Source: Rachycentron canadum (taxonomy: Eukaryota; Chordata; Actinopteri; Carangiformes; Rachycentridae). Taken from it: a stretch of DNA of 64,000 nt. Both the position numbers and the translations under genes were made by a program. Below are positions 37,901 to 49,231 of the stretch, one piece after another. Where the stretch lies: the NCBI GenBank assembly GCA_038496675.1, contig CM076671.1, positions 7,657,814 through 7,721,813 of the forward strand, given 5' to 3'. The first letter of the stretch is position 1. The number at the start of each line of letters is the position of its first letter. Below the pieces are notes generated by a model. That model had not been told where the DNA came from. It searched no databases and was given only the letters and a program-made list of their open reading frames with translations.

Positions 37901-40259
37901 GCAGGGGGGTGTACTACTTTATGCTTCTGTATAACTGGATTTACAGTGGCCATTACTCCTGACAGGGGGGAGCCTCCCTGTTGTGTAAAGAGCCGCTCCA
38001 CATAGTAACCATGAATTTATGGCCACAGAGAGGACCAGAACTGGTTTTAATGGTGACTTGGGTTTAATATTCTCTCTCTCTGACTGATTCACCCACTTAA
38101 AATCTGCTTTTGTGACAGAATTCCTGCCAAGTAACAATATAGTGAAATATGGTTGTTTATTGGTTCCATTCAACACAATGTGGTCACAGTAAAAATAGCA
38201 GTTTTGGAAAATGTTACGTGATTCATGGGCTTCCTTTCAAGTTTTCATTGCTCTTTGGTTTTATCATAAATCATGGGTGCAGCTATATTGAGGATGTTTT
38301 GCCAATATACCAAACAAAGGGCACAATTTTTGCTCTAAAACATTGTCCAGTCAGTATATTCTTCTACTTTTACACCACTAGATGTCCTCATCATGCTTGA
38401 AAACACACCACAGTCATCTGTAGTCAAGGTCCAGTGCTTCACATGAGGAGTAAGACATAAAGTTGAGATCTACAGTGAGAGAAAAAAAGGTATTAATTCC
38501 CTATTGTCCACTGTGCAAACTCTCTTTGAAGTCTGTACCGACACCAAGGATGATGGCGGATGATGATGTTTCATCTTTTACCGAGGACTGTCAACATAAT
38601 CCCCCACTGAATTTCCAGGCAGAGAATAATTTGTCTCTTTGCAGACGCAGTTACAGCCATATTAACTTAACATTTTAGTTCACTTCACTTTTTTTTTCAT
38701 TGAGAAAACGTCTAGTCTTTGTTAAACTAAACAAATAAGATGAAGTGCACTTCACGTTCAAACGTCTTAGTCGGCAAAGCTGCACTTTGAAGAAGAAACT
38801 TTTTCCAGCAGTCCAGTTAGTCTCTTTGGCCTCAAACTCACAGTGCAATTATTTTACAATTTTGTATTTTTAGCTGATATTCTTGACAAGATAGTGGCAG
38901 ATAGTCGATCACTTAAACCTGCGGCGAAGAAAACGCATCCAATTGTTTTGTCATAAATTGTCAGCAGTGGTGATGCCAGGCTTTGTGCGAGACTGTGAGA
39001 CTAATGGAAAGATTCTCATGAGTTTGCCCCGTCAGCTAAAATACCCAGTCTTGCTGGTATCTGCTCATATCTCCTCCACAACTTTGACACTGGGAAAAAA
39101 AAAAAAAAGAAACTCACTCACAATGCCAGATACCCCACCCCACCCTCCACCCCCCCTGCCTTCAAGCAGGGAGCATGCTAGCACTGGGCCTCAGTCTTTG
39201 AAGTTGGGTTTGAGGCAACGATGGCTCTCCCTTTTGGGAGCAGATGGCTGAGGCCATCAGAAAGAGAAGAATCCAATTAAAAACTGAAAGAGGAGCTCTC
39301 GTTTTTGAATTGTCTCTGGTGAAAAGAGACAGATAAAAAAAAACGGCCATGTGATCTGAACAAGACCTTACACACCGCGGGCTTTGAAAGTTCCTCATGA
39401 AGAAGGAGAGGTTAACTCCTGCAAACAAAGCTTTGGACGATACATCCTTAACACTTTGCTGCATGTGCAAAGGAATGAAAGGCAAGGATGGCTTGCTTCA
39501 CCTCCACCTTGGTGTTATAAGCTATTCACCTTTTATTTTATGCCTTAACTGTAAAGGAAATTGGATTTAGTTCTACCTGCATCACCTGCATCTTACTGAG
39601 GCGCTTTGGCTTCAAGTCAGTTATTAAGTAAAGTGAGGTCACATGAAAAGCAACTTCTTTCCATAGTTACCAAGCAACAACACTGTAAAAATAAATAAAG
39701 CTTGCAAGTAGGTTTCCTGCAGGAAGCCCAAAAGCTCAAGGACCTTGATGCCATAAATATACACACAAATCAGAAGGAGGAGTGGAGAAAGAAACTGAGG
39801 CATGGGAGACCAGGTACAGTCATGTTGGTTGACATTTAGTGTGAACTTTCTGTCACAGTGACAGAAGGGAGGGGAGGTTCATTATGAACATTTCAAAGAA
39901 ACAACAGACTGCAGGAAGTCACGCCAATCTGGAATCTTAAATGTCATCACGCTCTTATCGTCTTATTTTCTTGCACCCTGAAAGTTAGAGGCCTTTTTCT
40001 TTTTTTTTCTTTTTTTTTATCACCAATGCTTTGATGATCTTAAAGTTAAATCACTTTGTTTTTGCTTAACCTTTTCCATGGGGGGGGTCAGAGGTCAGCG
40101 TAGGCAGCGAAATGACATCCCTCCAGCTGTCAAGGTTTCAGCGACTTACACTCAAGGACCATAAATATGGCGTATGACTTAGGGAAGATGAGGTTGATCT
40201 TTTGAGCCTTTAGGCCACACACCGCTGACAGATAACCTTTGTTATTTTTGTGCCCACAG

Positions 40260-40393
40260 CGAGAAAAGCTGATCCATGAGCTAGAGGAAGAGCGACGCCT
40301 GCGACTGGAGAGCGAGAAGCGTCTCCGGGAAGTGACCGAGGAGTCAGAGCTGGGACGGGCGCAGATGGTTTCACTGCAGCAACAATTCTCCAG
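40260..40393 (+). CDS. nckap5: Nck-associated protein 5, internal coding exon (window exon 3)
   Basis: This 134-nt exon lies between an acceptor (gtgcccacag at 40250-40259) and a donor (gtaaag at 40394). It reads in phase 0 as REKLIHELEEERRLRLESEK and then RLREVTEESELGRAQMVSLQ, ending in QQFS and two bases of an Arg codon. It covers residues 47-91 of the part seen here. The dense Glu/Arg/Lys content with Leu at heptad spacing, and no helix breaker, mark the strongest coiled-coil segment of the protein and probably its self-association surface. The exon is highly conserved in NCKAP5 as I remember it. Confidence 0.96.
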
Positions 40394-41283
40394 GTAAAGG
40401 GGCCTGAAAGCAGAGAGCATGTCTGATATTAGTGCAGGACTGCAGTGACTCTTATGAGGAAATGTTAATTTACAGACTTGTGAATTTTCAAATTCACTGA
40501 TACTGATGTCTTATTTACAGACAACATGTTTGTTTATATGTCCACATCATTTCCATACATTCAACAGTTTGTGGCAAAATCCAACAGGTTGTTGCAGGGA
40601 ACAGTTTTAGCAGCTATTTCCTGCAATTAGCGTCTTTCTAAACTTCTACATCCATATCTCGTCCCTGCTGTTTCTGTTTCGTCGTCTGTGTTGATACTTT
40701 ACCTTAGCAATGAAAAAGCGAAGTTATGACAGTGCTCAGGTGCTCAAACGAGGCTCTTGTCTTAAGTTTAGTAACCTCCGCTTCGTGAACTCGTCCTCTA
40801 ACTCACAGCTGCTGAGGTGTGACGGCAAATCAAGAATTGGAGCCGAATTGATGCCATAATTAGGCGATAGGCATTCAGTTCTTTACTTGTGCAAAAAAAG
40901 AGGATTTCACATTGACTGCTTATCTTCTCATTAAGTTGGTGGAGAAAATCCTGTACATTTTTTAATGGTCCCAGTGTTATAGTGCAGATGAGGGCAGAGT
41001 CGCCGCCAGGGGAAGAATAAAATATTTAAGAGCCATTCCAAAGATTTATCACATATTTAAAATGTTCCTTTGTTGCCTCTGAATTAAGCTCAACAGAGTT
41101 TCTCACTTATGTTCAGTTCCCTCACATCCATTTTAGAAAAGTAAAACCCTGCATCACATTTGTATAGTTTACACTTGAGAGCTGCTGGATACACCTGAGT
41201 TTTAACAAAGCACTTTGCACTCAATGGTCCTTAAGCAACAGTTTCAACAAGGTAATTGCATTTTCAGTCACTTTTCCTTAGCT

Positions 41284-41575
41284 TGGGATGTTGTGAGAGG
41301 GCGGCACAGTGGGACAGTGGTTAGCACCGTCATGAAGCAAGAAGATTCTGTGTGTGAATCTGAGAACTGGGGCCTCTCTGTGGGCAGTTTGCATGTTCTC
41401 CCGCTTCCTCCCACAGTCCAAAGAGGTGTGGTTAGATTAAGATTAAGATAAAAACTAAGACTGAAACAAAGACCAAGACCATGACAATGACTGTGACAAA
41501 GACTAGGATGATTAGCAACTATGACGAATTAGTGACTCTAAATTCTTTGTAGGTGTGAATGTGAATGGGAATGTT
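41284..41575 (+). mobile_element. tRNA-derived-type fish SINE, diverged
   Basis: The left part gggcggcacagtgggacagt then ggttagcaccgtc carries an A-box-like segment, and tgtgtgaatctg is a decayed B-box region. The body includes cagtttgcatgttctccc and ttcctcccacagtccaaag, both hallmarks of a SINE very common in fish genomes, with an internal deletion between them. The right part is tagtgactctaaatt and gtaggtgtgaatgtgaatgg. The family name is uncertain to me. The copy is interrupted by a hexamer array at 41431-41510. The right boundary is approximate. Confidence 0.85.
41431..41510. repeat. degenerate hexanucleotide array, unit like CTAAGA, 13 units
   Basis: Thirteen successive 6-bp units (gttaga, ttaaga, ttaaga, taaaaa, ctaaga, ctgaaa, caaaga, ccaaga, ccatga, caatga, ctgtga, caaaga, ctagga) keep exact 6-bp spacing despite many substitutions. 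It sits inside the SINE, between its ccacagtccaaag part and its tagtgactctaaatt part, where the element normally has only a short 'ggttaattggtgac'-like joint. Confidence 0.85.
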
Positions 41576-43612
41576 ATAGTGTGACTGGTATAGATAATTA
41601 ATGGATAGTTAGGATGTGATCTATGGCAGTAAATGATAGTTTGTTGGCAGTTTCCTGTTGGAAAAGCATCACTTTCTGTTCATTCTGATATAAAATCCTG
41701 TATAAACCAGTCTGAACCAGTTCTATTCCTAACCTAGCTGGCTGCACCTGTCCATGTCTTGTGTTTGGGTGTTATATCTCCCTGTTTGACCAATGTGTAA
41801 ACCTATTATGTTCTCCACACACGTTGCCAGGAAAGAGTGATGCTATTTGGGGAGATACAGCACACTCCCTCTTGGAGCAAGACTCTTAAAGGGGGCAGAT
41901 GTAATGGTGAATTAGTAGATAGAGAGGGAGCAGTATGAGAGTCAATATCTTGCAGCCAGAGCAAGAGAAAGTACTGCAATTCTATTAGGAGGGAAATATA
42001 TAAAGCTTATCCCTGATTGGGTCCTGCATGGGTCCCCACAGAGACAGATGAATTTGTCGCTATGGCAGAGGTCGCCCAGATGGATGGTTCTCATTGGATG
42101 CCAGACGGCTACGGGTCCTCTGCAATGTTCATTGTCATCATACTGGATTGCTGTAATTTCCGTGCACTGTACCGTCAGTGGTTTTGTGACTCCGGTGGGA
42201 ACACAAGGTTCCAGCTGCTTTCCCTTCCACAAGTCACATAGATATCTCCCTCCACCTCCACACAAACACCCTAACAGGATTTTAGTCTCACTGTCAAAGT
42301 CTTAATCTTTGTGTAAGCATTGCTGAGTGCTTATTGGAACGTGAATGGGCGACTGACCAAGCAAGCCTCTGTGCAAGCTGCCAGCGAGTGTGTGCGGAGT
42401 GTGTTTACTCGTACCTGGGCCTTCACTGGATTAACATGCTCACATGGCAGCCAATAATCGGTGGCACCGTGCCCTTGTGGCAGATGGGACATCAGTGTGG
42501 TCACTTTAATTAGCGACTTACAAGCCAGTAAAAGAAGAAGAAGAAAAAAAAAAAGATATCTCGGTTACTAGGCTACCGGCAAGTGTCTTCCCATGAACCT
42601 TTGCCCTACTTGCCTCTGCTGCTTACACTGCTGTTTTTCTGTTATTGGCTTATGGATACACACCTCCAGCACACCGGCGCACCTTAAGACTCGCACGTGC
42701 GCTGCTTCACATGTGCCTGCACACTTGCTGTCAACCAACAGGCGATTATTCGTGTCTGTGCCGCTTTTCTCCTGCGAGACCTTCATCCATATCTCAAGAT
42801 TGATTTGGGCTTGTTATTTGTTGCACATTAGGGGAATAGAAACCTCAGTTCATCAATGTGTCTTTGGAGATAACACCAGCAAATCATGTTAAGTGGACAT
42901 CCAATCTTTTAAATAGACTGGGATCTGTTTGACCTCAGGCAACAATTGATTTGCGTATTGCTAATTAATTGAGGTTGTGCTTAGAATCATGAAGATTGAA
43001 GTGATCAGGCTAGTAACAGGCATATTAATTTGAATGATAAAAGCCAGCGAAATGTTATGGCTAAGGTATCAAACACAATGCAAATGAGTGTTTTAAATGG
43101 ATTTCCCAAACTCTGCCAAATATAGGGTCTAGCCAGATTTAGCTCCATTTTTTTTCTTGAGCTTGCTGCTTTTACACTGTGTTGCACTAGGAGACAGGAG
43201 GTGTTGTGTGATGATATGAGACAAAGGTAATGAGATGCTTGTTAGAGTTGCACTTTACAGTATCACACAGAAACGCACACACGAACAAACAGGCGTTTCC
43301 ACACCAAGCAGGAAAGATCAGACAGTAGCTCCCGGAGCCAGACGCACTCTGGGGATTCTCAGCTTCTTACAGCCTTTGTTTGTGTGTGTGTTTGCCTCTG
43401 TGTGCCCTGTAACTCTAACACTTTTTGGCAAGGGTTGAATGTAAGGCAGGAATCGCCAAAAGTGAAACAGCGAGCTTTTCTTTTCTGCTTTCACCCAACA
43501 AAATATCAAAAAGCCTCAATATGCCTGTGTTTTCACGGCTGAGATCAGTCTGCATTCCTCAAGGTACTGACCACTTAGCTCCAAACATAGGTGTACACAC
43601 ACATGCCTATAT

Positions 43613-43654
<42 letters not shown>
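43613..43654. repeat. (CA)n microsatellite, about 42 bp
   Basis: Pure ca units, preceded by a looser acacacatgc stretch. The 187-codon open frame across it at 43425-43988 is an artefact of the repeat. Confidence 0.97.
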
Positions 43655-43657
<3 letters not shown>

Positions 43658-44908
43658 CCCCCAACCAGTTGGGCTCTTAGCTTGGTGTGGGTCACATGCC
43701 CAGCCCCTCCCTAACTTGGGTCAACCCCCCAAGGCTTCACCACCACTAGCAAGGCCTGCCGTCATTAAACTCCTACGGATTAGTGGGAGACTCCAACCCG
43801 CAGCCCAGCAGCCTCCCCGGCCCACCCTGGACGTCCCAAAACTCCATGTGGGCGAGACATTTAAGGGAGAGGACAGGAGAGGGGAGAATGGAGGAGAAAA
43901 AAGACAGGGACACCAGGAGGAGGACTGCAAATCCTGTCTTCTTGTCCTTCAGCAAACAACTGTAGAGAACAGGATGAATGAATTGTAGAGACAGAAATAT
44001 AATCCATCGAGTGCATTTGGACATTTTGAAGCCCTGTCCGAAACCTCCTCCCCTTCCTGTGTTACCATTCTGACAGGATGGCCGGTGGGCAGACAGGAAC
44101 ATGGGGGCCACTGGGGGCCCTACCTTAACGTCTTGTTTGAAGATGAGGGAGTTTTCAGGTAACAAAACTGCAACTTGAGACTGGACCAACTTTTTCCAGC
44201 CTTTTGTGGCAATTAACTTGGTTTCACTCCACTGTGTCTTGTTTAGCTTACCATGCTTACTCGCTTAAAGACTTTATTGTAGTCATTCATTCTGCCTGTT
44301 GTGGAGATTAGACACTTCTAGAAAGGGAAAAGGAGAGGCCCTTTGTTGCTTGCTGTTCTAAAGTCTGCTCACACACACACCTAGGCACTTACACAGCTTC
44401 AGTTCCAGTATCTTTGTGCTACTTGCTTATTCTTTGACTTATCTATCTTGTTGTGTCACTTTTGTTCTTTGTAAGGGATTCGAGGTGAGCCAGTTTCCAA
44501 TAGGTGGCTTGGAAGTAAATTTCTCTTGACATGGCTTGGCCACCATATCAGAGTCATTGTCACCCAAAACAAATGTGTGCTCATCGTCAAAACCAGGGCG
44601 TTTACAGCCGACCCAGACTACTTGACTTTGAATCATTGCCGTCTTGAAGGGCCCTCTTCTAGGCAGGATATGGGAGACTTACAGCTAGACTAACAACAAC
44701 AGCCAGCGATGACTGGTGCCTGCAGATTTATGGCTCAGCGGCGTACTCCTTCTGCACATTACTCAGTGTATGCGAGGACATGTGGCGTATACAACGTGCG
44801 TCTGAGGGAGATGATGTAAACAGGCAGGAATGGCAGCAGTTTTCAAGTCTGGACGTGTTGTTTGGACAGTCACGCTCAGGTTGACGTTTCAGAACCGCGT
44901 GTTTATGC

Positions 44909-44934
44909 GTGTGTGTGTGTGTGCGTGTGTGTGT
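44909..44934. repeat. short (TG)n microsatellite
   Basis: gtgtgtgtgtgtgcgtgtgt and following units, one interruption. Confidence 0.9.
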
Positions 44935-46476
44935 ACATGCATTCATGTGCTACTCTCATTACCACCGCGCTACAGCTGGACCGGCAAAGGCTAATACACT
45001 CTGAGGGGGAGCTGAGTGATTGCACTCTGTTTGCAGATCAATGCCCTCTCTTCTAATCATCCAAGCATCCAGCCACACCTGGCCCAAGTGTTTTAATTTG
45101 GACGCGTTCGAAACAGCCCCCCCCTCCCCGGCAGCTGCAGGATTTAGCCGCATGAATCAGGCCCCTGTTCAAGACGACACATCTGGGGTCATTAACAGGA
45201 TGAAGGGGGGTCAGTCTTTTGAAGTTACTTCCTTACTCCTGCTCAATGGGGACGAGGACTGTTAAATAGATAATAGGTGTCTAGACTATTTTGGGAGCAC
45301 CTCATATTTAGATTTATTGGTCCATTTCAGCACTTCTCTTTAACTTCCAAATTTCAGTAGCAAATTATGTCCGATTGAGCTTAATGTGGGATATTCTCCT
45401 CCATCACTTGCATTAAATTGCCAGAGCTTTGGGATCAATCAACCCCTTTTTTCCTCAGAACACTCAGTCCACACTTAGTCACTGAGCACCACGCTGAGTT
45501 TGTGTGTCAGTGCAGCCTGTTTGTAACTTGCTTGTAACTATGTCAGACAATCACAAACACTTGTACACACACGCTCTCCACCCTACAGTTAACTTCGGCC
45601 GCGGATTAAACATGCTGGTTACCGTGTTTATAGGCGTGCTGAAAGAGGTCAGATTACAAGCTTTGGCGGAAGTAGGGCGTCTGTCCTCACATCACGGTCT
45701 CTCTGGCTTGTGAGGCTGGTGCTCGCAGATTGTAGCCTGGAGCCAAACAGCATGCAATTCAGACTGACCTCATGGTTGCAGTATAGATTTGATTGTCTGG
45801 CAGCTGCTCTGGTTGACACATATACACAGGGGCTGCTATTATTCTCTATTCATCATGTTTTATAAAGTGAATCTTTAATGTTAAATTTTATATGAGCAAC
45901 GAAAACAACATTTGAACAAAAAACACATTGTGCTGCAGACTATCCAAAGCAACCATGGCACTTGAAACAGAAAGAGAAATGAAACAGCACAGATGCTGCT
46001 GCCGTGTTCAATGCTTTGCCCAAAAATTAGAGTCATCAATCTTCTATTGGACTGAAAGCAGAAATTCACATGGATGCCTTAAAATCTGAGTGCATAAAAT
46101 GAAAAGTGCAGAATAGATACCAAGACATGAAGAGAGAACATGAAGAGACTCATCTTTTGCTTTGGCAAACATTGACCTGTCGTGCTCTGTGTCAATCAGT
46201 GTTATTGGTTTCCAGTGTGACTACATTTATCATGAGACGACTCATCTGAGATTTTGAAATCCTGTTTATACAGATGTAGATGTCCCTTTAATACCTTTAG
46301 CCCATGTTGCAAAATGGTGGAAAAAGGGTGTAAGAAAACCACAACCATTCAATTTTTGCCACTTTTGTTTAAGATAACTCACTGATGTGAAATGAGTGAT
46401 AGACTAGTTATTATCATTAGGTTTCATCACTGTCATTCACCCCAACTCAACCCTCCCTGTTCCCAAATGGCCCATC

Positions 46477-46689
46477 TTAGGATGAGCTGGTCTGAGTAAT
46501 GGACTCCATGCTGTCATCATGACTAAACTCTCCCTCTGGGATGTCTTCCTCGGTCTCCATCCCTGTCTTTGTCTCACATATGGAACACACATGCCTGTAA
46601 CCTATTGTGGCGTTGGGTCCAGTGACACGCTCTTGAGGATTCAATGGCTTCCCCATTGCTAACTGCTTCCTTTGGCCAGAGGTGAACAT
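46477..46689 (-). other. possible decayed coding fragment, unknown origin
   Basis: A 70-codon minus-strand frame has a composition unlike the repeat-driven frames nearby. It has a basic start (SGQRKQ), a CxxC pair in HVCSICETKTG, and an acidic Ser-rich end (EEDIPEGEFS...SMESITQTSSS) before a TAA. Upstream, an in-frame stop occurs ten codons before the Met, but the adjacent frame stays open further, as in an old frameshifted pseudogene. I do not recognise the protein. There is no splice-acceptor context good enough to call an exon. It could equally be chance. Confidence 0.25.
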
Positions 46690-49200
46690 GTGGGATGGCC
46701 AACAGGAATTTGCACTCTAAATCCTTCCAAATGTAATGGGACCGCTGGAGGGATGAGAAGGGAAGAACCTAAATCTGGTTCCCTCCATATGTCCCTTTTA
46801 ATTTACACTCTGTAAAGACTAGTCCTCAGTTGTACCCAGTCGGCTGTGTGCTTCTAGTAAAGTTGTGTTTGGTGACTGTGGAAAGAATCAATATTTAATG
46901 AAGCTATTTCAGATCAGAAATTAAAAAGTATTTAAACCTAAATAGGTAAAAAAAATTGTATTTTATGAGTCATTTAAGTGAATCCTGTTTAAAAAAACAA
47001 CCAAATACACTCTTTTCACAGCAGTTGGTCAACACATATTGGAATGAAATATGACTGACAGAAATGCTTTCTTCTTGATCTCTTTCTCTCTGGCATGTGT
47101 GTCTTGTTGATAAGGTTAAAGGTCGCTGGCGAGAGAGTCAGCGATCGCGAGGGCCAGGACCTTTGTAATGCTACACTGTTGTAACATGCATGACTGATGT
47201 GTGTGACTTTAATGGCTCAGAACCGTCCTCGAGGCTCTAAACCGGACCAAACCTTACACCAAAAGTGTCTCGTTAATTTCCAGGGAGTTTGTTTCTCTCC
47301 CTCATTTGGGTCACGTCTAAGAAAGGGTCTCCTTGCTTGTTTCCCGCAAAACGGCTCTAAGAGGATAAGAGTGGCTTAGCGTCGGGTTAAGCTAGGCAAT
47401 CACCCGGTGGGCGTACAAAAGTGATTTTCTGGAAGGGAGTCTGAGAAGAAGAATGGAATAATTTTGTGCCAAAACGGACAGTTTTGCTCAGGCTCATTGA
47501 GGTCCGATAAGGCGATTGTAGGCCTCGATGCAGCAGTCACGCCATGGCCCCCGATGGCCTCGATTCAGCCGCACAACCAGGTGATTGTTCTCCCTATCAT
47601 TTCAGCAGCAATGGGATTTTCTAATTGTTCACCAGTCAAATCTGATTAAAGGGTCTCGGTCAACCTGAGCCGCTGACAGCACTGATAAAGTGAGAGTGTG
47701 AACAGGGACAGATGGAGAAAAGCTGACACATCTCCACTGATTCCTCCATCATTTGGATGTTTAGAGCTTCTTTCTTGTGGAGGGGTTTGTTTTTATAGTT
47801 TATATGCATCCATTTCTTTGACACTGATTTTATAATTTCGTTGCTCAGTGTTTTCTGTGGCTGAAGCTTAAACAAAGCAAAAAGCCACGTTTTTATTTCA
47901 AATTATTTTAATATGCTGCTGCCAGAAATGCTCCAGTATCCAACCATGACAGCATCAGCAACTCTTGCTTGGTCGGAGCTGTGCAACATCCAAAGATGCA
48001 GGCGGTCACTGGCAGGAGATCGGTGACGAAAATAAACAAACAAGCATCTAAAAATTGTGTTAACAAAGGTGGAGGAGTGTTGAGAACAACAAGCTAAATC
48101 TGAGACAGCATGCAGAGATCTCTGATCACTGAGCGAGTGTCCTGGCATGCAGCCCCTGTGTTCGCTTTTTTCTTGCACGGATAGTGTTGATTTTAGTGAA
48201 GCCAAAGCCTCTTAATCACCAGTGAAGACCCACACGAGTGCATGCACACACACGTAAACACACACACTGGCTGAGAAAACAGGGGGATCCTTGTCCTCAG
48301 TTGTGCTTCATCTCTACAAACCCATCCCTGATTCCCGTCTGATCCGAAACTAACGGCCTGCTTGCCTCCCAGCAGGGGCCCTTCCCCTTTGGAGAGGGCT
48401 TAACATGGGACATATGGGAAAGTCTTTGCCTGCCAGATCACTGTCTTTGCACGGGGCCAGTATCGGATAATGACACACTGGAGACACGGCAAGTAGAAAA
48501 TGACAACAGAAGATCTGCTGTCAGGGCTGGCTCGGTGACCCGGCCACAGGACCGATCATGCTGCCGATTGAGCGGAAAGCACTCAGGCTTATATGATGAC
48601 TGTGTGGCCTATTTTAGCTTGGAGACCCACATTTCAGCCATAGTGCCTGGGTCACTTTATAGAGCTGTGAGAGCTGAGAGCACTCGGATGTCTCTACCTA
48701 TGGAGCTCAGGGATGTCTGCACAGTATTTCTGGCGTTTTTCAGAAAAAATGGTGGCGTTAAAAATGGAGAAAAAGTCAAGATGGGGTAAGTTTGGAGCTG
48801 ACATAGAGTCCTTTGATGGTTTTCAGGTCTGTGAAGGAATTTGTCATTGAAGGCTGTGTAGTTTCAGTGATTAGTGAAATACTCTGTTGGAGAAGAAGAG
48901 GAGAGAGGAGGATTTTTATGTTTACAACACCTCTGTGGTTCATTGTCATATCAAAGCTCTAGACCGCCTGCGATCCTGTGTGCCTTCTGCGAGAAGGTGA
49001 GCGTAACGACAGCCTCAAGATCATCAGACCTCGGGCTGAAAATTGATTGGACCCTTAATTGTATTTCCTGGACTGCTGACGAACGCGTGATTTGAAATTC
49101 AGCCTGTGCGGCGTGAGGGTCAGGAAAAGTCAGAATTTGCTTTCATCTCCACATACGTCCCTTTGAAACACACACACACGCGCACACACTTTTGTCCGTC

Positions 49201-49231
49201 CTTCCCTCTCTCCTTCCCTCTCTCCTTCCCT
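49201..49231. repeat. short (CTTCCCTCTCTC)n repeat
   Basis: About two and a half units of a 12-bp pyrimidine-only motif follow a short CA/CG run near 49171-49189. Confidence 0.85.

Larger units (their letters stand above)
30327..40259 (+). other. nckap5 intron, 9.9 kb, phase 0
   Basis: No coding exon is expected between the flanking exons. Listed separately are a CA microsatellite just after the donor, a palindromic X-box at 31880 and a dispersed-repeat copy at 34536. Short homopolymers include A14 near 39094-39107 and T runs near 40000. The remaining sequence (31000-34500, 35000-39000) shows no gene that I can support. Confidence 0.8.

Noticed and set aside
43425..43988. A 187-codon plus-strand open frame with a long His-Thr run
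   Set aside because: The frame exists only because the (CA)n microsatellite has no stops; the flanks lack protein-like features.
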